Below are positions 1 through 5,874 of a stretch of 5,943 nt of DNA, one piece after another. The position numbers were made by a program, and so were the translations under genes. The DNA lies in NCBI GenBank assembly GCA_964448105.1, contig CAYUVK010000169.1, positions 1 through 5,943 on the forward strand, read 5' to 3'. Source of the DNA: CAVQBP01 sp964448105. Its GTDB lineage: Bacteria; Bacteroidota; Ignavibacteria; Ignavibacteriales; Ignavibacteriaceae. The number at the start of each line of letters is the position of its first letter. Within the stretch, counting starts at the first letter, position 1. Under the pieces are notes generated by a model. The model ran no database searches. It saw nothing but the letters and a program-made list of their open reading frames with translations, and was not told the DNA's origin.

Positions 1-74
1 GTTGATGAATTAATTTGTGCAAAGGAATTGATAGTAAATAATGAAGTAATTATTATAAAACAATATATTCTCAT
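1..74 (-). CDS. 5' end of a secreted protein, cut by the window edge
   Basis: Only the first 24 codons are visible, starting at the ATG at 74-72. They encode MRIYCFIIITSLFTINSFAQ followed by INSS. This is a textbook Sec signal peptide with a short basic start, a hydrophobic core and an F-A-Q cleavage region of the kind common in Bacteroidota. A GGGG run (complement of 80-83) lies five bases upstream of the ATG and can serve as a ribosome binding site. The gene has the same orientation as all other genes here and starts about 137 bases beyond the attC cut point, so it would be the first gene of the next cassette. The mature protein is outside the window, so no function can be given. A plus-strand open frame (1-132) overlaps it and is judged less likely. 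Confidence 0.6.
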   Translation of the reverse strand, partial: MRIYCFIIITSLFTINSFAQINSS

Positions 75-201
75 TTTAACCCCGTATTTTATTTTGTGTA
101 TTGTTCTAATTCTTAGATTAAAATTTATTTAAGTATTTAACATTAGCTTATGAAATACATTCTGAATTTTTGTAATTAAAATTTTGATTAAATTATTTAT
201 T

Positions 202-434
202 AGCACATAACGACCGCATTTAAGCCGCAGCCCAAAACAAGCACCTTATATTTATAACTACTGCCAAAGATTGAGCCGGAGGTGCGTAAATTTCTCCGTA
301 CGCACCGGAGGCAACAATATTAATTAGAACTTCCTCCGTTGAACAAGATACTTGAAGCGGATCACCTACTTTAAAAATCTCAAAAATGCCGGGTGCGTAT
401 ACGCTGTCGGCTTGAAATGTTTTGTTATACCGCT
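202..434 (-). repeat. attC-like integron recombination site (complete)
   Basis: On the plus strand, ATAAC (207-211) pairs with GTTAT (424-428) as an outer R box. An unpaired spacer follows (212-216 against 420-423). Then the 15 bases 217-231 pair with 403-419, leaving exactly two single bases bulged, T407 and G414, both on the right arm. One-sided extrahelical bases, an unpaired central spacer and R/L boxes are the structural signature of integron attC sites. The plus strand behaves as the folding bottom strand, so the site reads in the same direction as the minus-strand genes and sits 3' of the last one. The terminal region between the arms (about 171 bases) is long and holds its own hairpin. 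Total length is above the usual 57-141 bp, and the R box reads GTTATRY rather than GTTRRRY, so this is a divergent attC. Confidence 0.72.
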
Positions 435-484
435 TTTTTAATTTACATGGGATTGATTTACAAATGGGATGAAATGATTAAATA

Positions 485-522
485 AAAACCGGAATACTAT
501 ATTAATACAGAACTCCGGTTTT
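485..522 (-). terminator. Intrinsic terminator after the metalloprotease gene
   Basis: AAAACCGGA (485-493) and TCCGGTTTT (514-522) form a perfect 9-bp stem around a 20-base loop. In minus-strand transcripts the stem is followed by TATTT, so the 3' arm and tail read as a U-rich run. It starts 20 bases after the protease stop codon and would end the 192-aa/matrixin transcript before the attC site. The plus direction also has an A/T-rich tail, so weak bidirectional action is possible. Confidence 0.78.
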
Positions 523-542
523 GAATTATTTTCATAAAGGAT

Positions 543-2969
543 TTACTTCATCAATAGTAATTTAGCAGCCTTCTGAAATGTTTGTTCATTTTCCAATGAT
601 TTTATTTTTAGTATATAGAGATAAACTCCACTGGAAACCTGATCCCCATTTCCATTAACTCCATTCCATGTTATATTATGATAACCTTTTGATTTTGAGG
701 GGATGATAAATGATTTAACTTCCCGTCCCATAATATCATAAATCTTTAATTCAACAGTTGATTGATAAGGCAAACTATATCTTATAGTTGTTGTTGGGTT
801 GAAGGGGTTCGGATAATTGCCCAGCAAACTAAAGTCTTTAATATCTGATATTTTCCCGGAAGAGACAACTTTTTTAGAAAGTGCATATACATCTGAAGGA
901 ATACTATCTATTTCTCCTTGTAGAAGCTTAGACTGCCATGTCAGAATATCATCCGGATATTTCTTCTCCAACTCATCATAATAAGCTTTTCCCTCGTCAA
1001 CATTATTTATTAGAGAACTATATAAATAGCCTAAGCTAAACAATGCACTTTTATAAATAACATCATTGTCAGAAAATTCTGTTTTCAATGTAGTAAGGTT
1101 ATTTAAGGCTTGTTCATATTTATGTTCGGGGATAAGAAAAAGATTTTCTAATTCTAATGTTGTTGCATAAAGTTCATTAGTTTTGGATATATTAGAGCGA
1201 ACCTCATTATTAAGGAAATCTGAGAAATCTTTTTTACCTTGTGCGCGATAACATTCTGCTAACGACGTCAATAAATATTTACTTTTTGCTAAATTATTTT
1301 TATTTGATCTAAACTCATTTAAATAAATTTTACTAGCCTCATCATATTTATTTTCGGTCATTAATTTAGCAGCATTTAAAAGACTGTCATCTAAAGAGAA
1401 ATCCGGAGCATCATTTGTTTGTAATGTGCTATTTGAATTATCCTGATATGCAGCAGGAGAAATTTTAGAAAGCGGGCCAGTCCAAGGACCTGAGTGGCCT
1501 GGTTGATAAAAGATTAGGGCGCCATTTGTTGCATAAAAATTTATTGACTGAGGAGGGTAGACTCCCCAAAAATTCCCTTGTCCGACTACATTTGCATTGT
1601 AATCTGCTCTTACTGCAGACCCCTGAAAACCTGCAGGATATACATCAGTTTGATAAGTATTTACCTGAGAATAGTTACTTGCATAAATAGCTTCATTATC
1701 CACCATTCTATTTAACGGACCGAGAGTTATATAGCTGCTGTTTAGCAAATAAAGACCATAGCTATTATTCATAAAAAATAAGTTTGATATTATCGGTGAT
1801 GAACTGACACAAAATATTCCCATACTGTTATATACTATTTTATAATCACGAATTATTCCATCAATTTGAGGAGAGGAATAATAGCAGGCAATTCCCTGGG
1901 AAGAACCTGTACCAAAGAAATAATTACCGGAAATATGAGTACTTGGTGAACCGAGATTATTAAGCATAAGCCCCACATTATAATATCTAAACGAACAATT
2001 ACTAATTGTAGGAAGAACCCCGTTACATTTTATTCCCCAGCCTGCATGATTGATATTACAATAGTTAAGGGAACCGCTTGAACCGCTGTTAAATACAATC
2101 CCGGCCCAATTAGTTGAACCGCTTCTGTCAAACGTCGCACTTGTGGCATTGAGTGTGCCATTGACAGTAAGGGAAGAACCGTTTTTAAAATAAATAGAAG
2201 TACCCGATTGAATAGTTAGAGTTTTCCCGCTTGATACATTTAAATTCCAATTGTAATAATCTGTTCCAGAAAATGTTTCATTATCAATTAAGTTACCTCT
2301 GTATAAGAAAGAAGCACCAACTTTATCATCAAACTCTAAACTTCGCTGGCTAATACCTTGATATATAGCATACATTGTAGGTAGTGGATTTGTGCTTATT
2401 TCAGTATGATGTAAACCTATCATATGCCCTATTTCATGAACTGCTACAGCTTCAATATCATAGTCATTTCCGTCCACTCTCCAGGTCCAATCACGCTTGT
2501 TATAAACTATATCTACATCGGTAAATTCTTCGTCAGAATTTATACTAATTACTGTAACAGCCAATGCATTAGATGAAATATAATAGAATATTGGATCACC
2601 AGTATCTGCCCAATAGATAACGTTTTCACCATCATAACTCCATGTGCTGGAAGTGGAACCAGAATATGTAAAGCTAATGTCTGCTGTTGATACGTTTTGC
2701 CAAGAATTAAAACCATTTTGGACAGCAGTTTTAGTTTCATTGAATGTTAAACCACCTCCTGCACCTGCTGAATTTAATTTCCAAGAAGCATTTAATCCTG
2801 ACCAATGCGGGATATCTTCATATCCCATATCTACACGGGCAGCGGACATAGCTTGTGAAACTGGACCAGTGAGACCTAAATATTTTTCTCCTAATGCAAT
2901 AAAATAATTTGCGCTTGCTAAAAATAAAAGTAATGCGCAATACTTAATTGTATTAATTCTAGTATTCAT
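543..2969 (-). CDS. Secreted matrixin-like zinc metalloprotease with beta-helix, helical repeats and T9SS sorting domain
   Basis: The product is 808 aa. The ATG at 2969 is chosen because AAAGG lies seven bases upstream and the protein then opens with a signal peptide (MNTRINTIKYCALLLFLASA); an upstream in-frame ATG at 3020 adds 17 residues, spoils the signal and has no better ribosome site. Residues about 45-225 are a matrixin-type (M10) catalytic domain with HEIGHMIGLHH at 178-188 (zinc ligands H178, H182, H188; catalytic E179) and a Met-turn candidate M199 in PTMY. Residues about 230-500 are Ser/Asn/Gly-rich repeats typical of a right-handed parallel beta-helix, ending in a GNFWG motif. Residues about 520-690 are helical and TPR-like. 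Residues about 712-808 are a FlgD-like/T9SS type A sorting domain with NYPNPFNPTTTI at 718-729. It should cross the outer membrane by T9SS and act on or outside the cell surface; the substrate is unknown. It follows the 192-aa gene by 55 bp, probably in one operon. Confidence 0.9.
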   Translation of the reverse strand: MNTRINTIKYCALLLFLASANYFIALGEKYLGLTGPVSQAMSAARVDMGYEDIPHWSGLNASWKLNSAGAGGGLTFNETKTAVQNGFNSWQNVSTADISFTYSGSTSSTWSYDGENVIYWADTGDPIFYYISSNALAVTVISINSDEEFTDVDIVYNKRDWTWRVDGNDYDIEAVAVHEIGHMIGLHHTEISTNPLPTMYAIYQGISQRSLEFDDKVGASFLYRGNLIDNETFSGTDYYNWNLNVSSGKTLTIQSGTSIYFKNGSSLTVNGTLNATSATFDRSGSTNWAGIVFNSGSSGSLNYCNINHAGWGIKCNGVLPTISNCSFRYYNVGLMLNNLGSPSTHISGNYFFGTGSSQGIACYYSSPQIDGIIRDYKIVYNSMGIFCVSSSPIISNLFFMNNSYGLYLLNSSYITLGPLNRMVDNEAIYASNYSQVNTYQTDVYPAGFQGSAVRADYNANVVGQGNFWGVYPPQSINFYATNGALIFYQPGHSGPWTGPLSKISPAAYQDNSNSTLQTNDAPDFSLDDSLLNAAKLMTENKYDEASKIYLNEFRSNKNNLAKSKYLLTSLAECYRAQGKKDFSDFLNNEVRSNISKTNELYATTLELENLFLIPEHKYEQALNNLTTLKTEFSDNDVIYKSALFSLGYLYSSLINNVDEGKAYYDELEKKYPDDILTWQSKLLQGEIDSIPSDVYALSKKVVSSGKISDIKDFSLLGNYPNPFNPTTTIRYSLPYQSTVELKIYDIMGREVKSFIIPSKSKGYHNITWNGVNGNGDQVSSGVYLYILKIKSLENEQTFQKAAKLLLMK

Positions 2970-2997
2970 TTTCTTACCTTTCAATTTATATAAAAAA

Positions 2998-3011
2998 TTA
3001 GTGATCACTAA
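2998..3011. repeat. Perfect 14-bp palindrome between the 192-aa gene and the protease gene
   Basis: TTAGTGATCACTAA is fully self-complementary and sits in the 55-bp gap between the two genes, 28 bases upstream of the protease ATG. In minus-strand RNA it could form a weak 5-bp stem with a GATC loop followed by TTTTTT, resembling a leaky terminator. As DNA it could be an operator for a dimeric regulator. The sequence shows the symmetry only; the role is open. Confidence 0.5.
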
Positions 3012-3024
3012 ATGAATCATTTTC

Positions 3025-3603
3025 TTACTTCAAATATTGATCAATATCTTTTACAAATTCATTTAATGCAATTGATTCTCTACTTGTTAATGGAAGAGGA
3101 GATGAGTCTTTATCAAGTTTCAAAGGTATTTCAATTTGCTCCCTGCTTACTTTTTTTACCTTCGTTATTGGATCAATACTAACATTAAATTTTCCTTGAG
3201 ATAGCCCAACCACCACATGATTTTTTTGGTTATTTGGTAAATTCACACTCGATAAAAATAAAATAGATTCTTCATTAACATTAAAAGTGGGTGCATCTAA
3301 TACAAAAGTACTTGTTCCATTAACTGTGCCGCCTAAAACTGTAAAAACTAAGTTACTAGAGGGCTTTAGCTCTCCTTTAAAATTTTCCGTAACCTCTACC
3401 TTTATGTTTGTTAAAATCCTTTTTTCTTTATCGTTGAAAAAACTTTGAGTTGAAATTACACGAGCAAGTATTATATTGTTACTTCTTTCACACAAATCTC
3501 GTAAACTCAGTTCAATTTGTTGGCTTGGTAAGTATGCAAATGGTAGAAATAAAAAAAGACTCGTAAGAATGAATAACTCTTTCGTTTCTAAAAACTTTTT
3601 CAT
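3025..3603 (-). CDS. Small secreted protein of unknown function, matrixin-associated type
   Basis: The product is 192 aa. The ATG at 3603 has a full AGGAGG (complement of 3609-3614) five bases upstream, the strongest ribosome site in the window. Residues 1-28 are a Sec signal peptide (hydrophobic FILTSLFLFLPFAYLP). The rest looks beta-rich with a recognisable layout: SNNIILARVISTQS (41-54), ILTNIKVEVTENFKGE (63-78), VLGGTVNG (89-96), APTFNVNEESILFLSS (104-119) and VVGLSQGKFNV (131-141). From memory, proteins with this 'GxV ... T.v.v.e.lKG ... GG.v.G ... F..gE..vlFL ... G..qGkf.v' pattern often lie beside matrixin-like metalloprotease genes; I know no proven function. There is no T9SS tag, lipobox or zinc motif, so it probably stays in the periplasm. 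Its position ahead of the protease suggests a partner, chaperone or inhibitor role (inference). Confidence 0.85.
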   Translation of the reverse strand: MKKFLETKELFILTSLFLFLPFAYLPSQQIELSLRDLCERSNNIILARVISTQSFFNDKEKRILTNIKVEVTENFKGELKPSSNLVFTVLGGTVNGTSTFVLDAPTFNVNEESILFLSSVNLPNNQKNHVVVGLSQGKFNVSIDPITKVKKVSREQIEIPLKLDKDSSPLPLTSRESIALNEFVKDIDQYLK

Positions 3604-3608
3604 ATTAA

Positions 3609-3614
3609 CCTCCT
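3609..3614 (-). promoter_or_regulatory. Consensus Shine-Dalgarno site of the 192-aa gene
   Basis: The minus strand reads AGGAGG followed by TTAAT and then ATG. It fixes the start of the small secreted protein and shows that this organism uses Shine-Dalgarno pairing for at least some genes. Confidence 0.75.
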
Positions 3615-3669
3615 ATATTCATTTATTAATGATTTTGTTTTTTGAAAAAAATTTGGTTATTTTAAAACG

Positions 3670-3757
3670 AAAAGCCCCGAAGGAAAATTTTCCTTCTATT
3701 ATTCCTTGCCAAGGGATTTAAATGATGTGAAAGTTACCTCAGGGCTTTATTTTTTTA
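3670..3757. terminator. Structured intergenic element, probably a bidirectional terminator
   Basis: AAAGCCC (3671-3677) pairs with GGGCTTT (3742-3748), and the plus strand runs on into ATTTTTTT (3749-3756). In minus-strand RNA the outer stem can extend to 12 pairs with two G-U pairs, ending in CTTTTCGTTTT. Inside lie a perfect 18-bp palindrome, GAAGGAAAATTTTCCTTC (3679-3696), and a small CCTT/AAGG hairpin (3704-3714). The palindrome and the extended outer stem compete for 3679-3682, so two folds are possible. It lies 26 bases past the stop of the Ycf48-like gene, where a terminator is expected, and about 60 bases before the ribosome site of the 192-aa gene, where a leader would be. Terminator is the simpler reading. 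Confidence 0.6.
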
Positions 3758-3782
3758 AAGCAAGAACACCTCCCTTAAAAAA

Positions 3783-5231
3783 TTAACGAATTAGTATCAT
3801 TTTTTTACTTTGGTGAAAGCTACCTGCAGTTAAACGATATACATATATCCCACTTGGTATTAAAAATCCTTTTTCATTTGAACCATTCCATACTGCTGAA
3901 TGTAATCCTCCTTCTAAATGGGAGCTGAGCAGAGTTTTTACTTTTCGCCCAAGTAAATCAAAAATTTCTAATTTGATATCCTCGCTATGTGTCAAGCTAA
4001 ATTCAATCGTAGTACTTGGATTAAATGGGTTGGGAAAATTCTGCCCAAGATAAAAACTTTGAGGGAACTCATTTTTCCCGGGATTAACATATGTATGAAT
4101 ATCATTGTTGTACAAAATTAATCCATTTTCACCTACAATCCACGCTTTCTTCCCATCTGCAAGACTAAGTGCAAAAAAGGAAGAATTGAGCATCTGCAAA
4201 TCAATCAACCAATTTCCACCGGAATCGTTTGTTTTATATAATCTTCCTTCAATATCATTTGCCGAAGTCATTGCATCACCAAGAAGGAAAACTTTATCCT
4301 CTTTTATTTCAATATCTGTTGGAATAAATCTTTTTTGACCATCAATTGAAATAAACCAATTCCATGTTGCCCAATCTTTTCCGCCATCTGTACTTATTGA
4401 AGTTTTAAAACCGATAGCCCATAAAAAACCTTCCGGTGTTAATTTTGCATTCTTAACTAACTCTTCCTTTATTATCCCTACTGAATCCCAAGTTATTCCA
4501 TCATCAGGAGTATTATATACATAAGAATTATCAAAATTATCTATAAATGGTGACCAAAAGGAAAAACCTTGTCCATCATTATTAAAATCAAAAGCCTCGC
4601 AAAGAAAAAAGTTTTCTTCCATTAAAATTGTCCAAGAAGAACCACCATCATTTGTTTTTAAAAGAATACCTTTCCGATCATCCCATGATGTTTGTCCACT
4701 ATTATTAATGCTTACCCAGCCGGTATCCGAATTAAGAAATTTGATATTTCCAAAAGTAAGACTCGAATCAAAAGAAGAAGAAATACTTTTCCAGCTAAGC
4801 CCTCCATTAGTTGTACGAAGAAGTATTACCTGATGAGATAAATAACCTGGATGCTGTTTAAGAATATTACCAGCAACAAATCCGTTTTCTCTATCTAAAA
4901 ATTGAACCTGCTTAAATTCAATAATATCAGTAGAAGAATAAAGATTTAACCAATTCTCCCCGCCATCTGATGTAGCAATAATTACTCCACTATCTCCAAC
5001 AGCCAATCCATAAAGGCTATCTACAAAAAAAACATCTCTTAAAGAAACATTTACTCCGCTATTTTGAATTTTCCATTGTGGTAGAACTGAAGTAGTTAAA
5101 AAAAACAAAAAAAAGAAAATAGATTTCATTTTTCTATATTCCCATTCAGAATATCGATTAATAATTAATAAAAAATAATTTTTCATTGTGATTGAAAATT
5201 GATATGATAGTGGATAAAGAGGTAATTTCAT
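3783..5231 (-). CDS. Secreted Ycf48/BNR-type beta-propeller-like protein with T9SS sorting domain
   Basis: The full frame encodes 482 aa. At least six Asp-box/Ycf48-type repeats with a (D/N)GGxxW core are visible: TSDGGENW (87-94), RTTNGGLSW (139-147), KTNDGGSSW (192-200), NTPDDGITW (240-248), STDGGKDW (280-287) and KTNDSGGNW (333-341). They alternate with 'FLxxxxGFVAGN/GWVS' strands, as in a WD40/Ycf48-like propeller. Residues about 386-482 are a T9SS type A sorting domain (NFPNPFNPSTTIEF from 398; SGIYVYRL; ending KKMILIR). There is no catalytic motif, so a surface binding or adhesion role is inferred. The start is uncertain. ATG 5231 has AAGGGAGA ten bases upstream and a promoter-like sequence some 60 bases above, but the ideal signal peptide MKSIFFFLFFLTTSVLPQ begins only at the in-frame ATG at 5129 (residue 35), whose ribosome site is poor. 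I give the longer frame; the functional start may be 5129 (448 aa). Confidence 0.85.
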   Translation of the reverse strand: MKLPLYPLSYQFSITMKNYFLLIINRYSEWEYRKMKSIFFFLFFLTTSVLPQWKIQNSGVNVSLRDVFFVDSLYGLAVGDSGVIIATSDGGENWLNLYSSTDIIEFKQVQFLDRENGFVAGNILKQHPGYLSHQVILLRTTNGGLSWKSISSSFDSSLTFGNIKFLNSDTGWVSINNSGQTSWDDRKGILLKTNDGGSSWTILMEENFFLCEAFDFNNDGQGFSFWSPFIDNFDNSYVYNTPDDGITWDSVGIIKEELVKNAKLTPEGFLWAIGFKTSISTDGGKDWATWNWFISIDGQKRFIPTDIEIKEDKVFLLGDAMTSANDIEGRLYKTNDSGGNWLIDLQMLNSSFFALSLADGKKAWIVGENGLILYNNDIHTYVNPGKNEFPQSFYLGQNFPNPFNPSTTIEFSLTHSEDIKLEIFDLLGRKVKTLLSSHLEGGLHSAVWNGSNEKGFLIPSGIYVYRLTAGSFHQSKKMILIR

Positions 5232-5291
5232 ATTAATTTATCTCCCTTTTTGTAAATAAACTACATAAACCAGACTGAAGAATTTCAACAA

Positions 5292-5320
5292 AATCTACAA
5301 TTTCAAATTTTATTTGTCAA
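5292..5320 (-). promoter_or_regulatory. Candidate promoter of the Ycf48-like gene
   Basis: The minus strand reads TTGACA (complement of 5315-5320, a perfect -35), a 17-base spacer, then TAGATT (complement of 5292-5297, four of six matches to TATAAT). Transcription would start about 50 bases before the ATG at 5231. TAGATTTTG is one base off the Bacteroidota -7 consensus TAnnTTTG, so the sigma factor used is unclear. The -35 overlaps an inverted repeat. Confidence 0.45.
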
Positions 5321-5338
5321 TCAGTAAAATTACTGATT
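5319..5338. repeat. Inverted repeat overlapping the -35 box (possible operator)
   Basis: AATCAGTA (5319-5326) and TACTGATT (5331-5338) are perfect inverted repeats around AAAT. The left arm shares two bases with the TTGACA hexamer of the promoter candidate, a usual place for a regulator site. The neighbouring HTH protein is an obvious but untested candidate binder. On the plus strand the stem is followed by TTT and A-rich sequence and could pass for a weak terminator, but no plus-strand gene precedes it. Confidence 0.5.
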
Positions 5339-5512
5339 TTTAAAGACATTGATTTCATAGATTTCATTGATAAATGCATCCCTTGCTTTCAAATTAACAA
5401 CCACTATAATCTGTTATACTGCAATTAAAATTTTTGCTTTTTATGTCAAAATATTTACAGTTTTAATTTTTAATCGCAGCTTGCTGCTCTGTGCAATCCG
5501 TGTCTGAAAAGA

Positions 5513-5767
5513 TCAATTCTTATCTTCATTAATTATTAAATGTTCGCTAAACAATTTAGCTATTGCAGCTATTTCACTGTGCACTCCCAATTTCTTGTAA
5601 ACATTCTCAATATGAGTATTAACTGTGTGGACACTTAAATTAAGCTGTTCTGCAATTTGCCTTCTTATCAATCCTTTCATAAGCAGTTGAAGTACGGCTA
5701 TTTCTGCATGTGACAATTGGAAATTATTTTCCGATTTAAGTTTATCAATATTTATAAATGATTTCAT
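5513..5767 (-). CDS. Stand-alone LuxR/GerE-type HTH DNA-binding protein
   Basis: The product is 84 aa from the ATG at 5767. A TTG at 5791 would add eight residues (MIILYIKA), and an in-frame TGA lies directly before it, so the gene cannot extend further. Residues about 17-72 are a complete LuxR-family helix-turn-helix: LSHAEIAVLQLLMKGL (18-33), then RRQIAEQLNLSVHTVNTHIENVYKKLGV (35-62) with the usual IA..L..S..TV..H and KLGV landmarks, including the recognition-helix TVNTHI (48-53). No receiver, PAS or autoinducer-binding domain is present; family members normally carry one on the N-terminal side. It therefore looks like an effector-less DNA-binding domain, either a natural small regulator or the remnant of a longer one. 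It is the first gene of the proposed cassette and points toward the secreted-protein genes; control of them is inference. Neither start has a clear Shine-Dalgarno site. Confidence 0.82.
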   Translation of the reverse strand: MKSFINIDKLKSENNFQLSHAEIAVLQLLMKGLIRRQIAEQLNLSVHTVNTHIENVYKKLGVHSEIAAIAKLFSEHLIINEDKN

Positions 5768-5874
5768 AGCTTTTATATAAAGAATTATCAATCATATTAG
5801 AACTTTCATAGTTAAACAGTATAAAGTCTATTAAAGTAAGAGAAATAACATAATTAAAACCGATGTATATCCTT

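Larger units (their letters stand above)
5232..5512. other. Gene-free stretch between the LuxR-type and Ycf48-like genes
   Basis: Besides the promoter and inverted repeat, it holds a direct repeat GATTTCATA/GATTTCATT (5351-5368, period 9), a GCAGC-TT-GCTGC hairpin (5476-5487) just downstream of the LuxR-type stop, and next to it CTGTGCAATCCGTGTCTG (5489-5506). The last resembles a phrase I associate with dispersed repeats in Bacteroidota-type genomes. The hairpin has no T-run on the minus strand, so no convincing terminator follows the LuxR-type gene. Confidence 0.4.

Noticed and set aside
1..132. Plus-strand open frame from the window edge to TAA at 130-132 with a hydrophobic end (YILILTPYFILCIVLIL)
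   Set aside because: It overlaps the minus-strand start that has a ribosome site and a clean signal peptide. The hydrophobic stretch is largely the antisense of that AT-rich signal peptide and of A/T-rich spacer. It also opposes the direction of all other genes.
2549..2907. Short open frames on both strands inside the protease gene (63 aa at 2549-2740 minus, 87 aa at 2644-2907 plus)
   Set aside because: They lie wholly inside the matrixin domain in other frames and show no domain or ribosome site.
3476..3721. Plus-strand open frame across the start of the 192-aa gene
   Set aside because: It is antisense to a well-supported signal peptide and ribosome site, and its composition is not protein-like.
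3671..3748. tRNA-like cloverleaf: 7-bp closing stem with three small hairpins in about 78 bases
   Set aside because: It has no T-loop GTTCRANYC, no conserved D-loop and no plausible anticodon arm. The poly-T tail and position between genes fit a terminator.
4105..4338. Plus-strand open frame inside the Ycf48-like gene
   Set aside because: It is antisense to Asp-box repeats, with no motif or ribosome site.
5324..5386. 20-codon minus-strand frame MHLSMKSMKSMSLKISNFTD ending in the 5319-5338 inverted repeat
   Set aside because: It arises mostly from the period-9 repeat. Its GGG abuts the first ATG, too close for a ribosome site, and nothing indicates translation. It would be worth revisiting only if a leader peptide were shown.
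5383..5410. Plus-strand TTGCTT-16-TATAAT promoter-like pair
   Set aside because: The -10 is perfect but the -35 is poor, such matches are frequent in AT-rich DNA, and no plus-strand gene follows.
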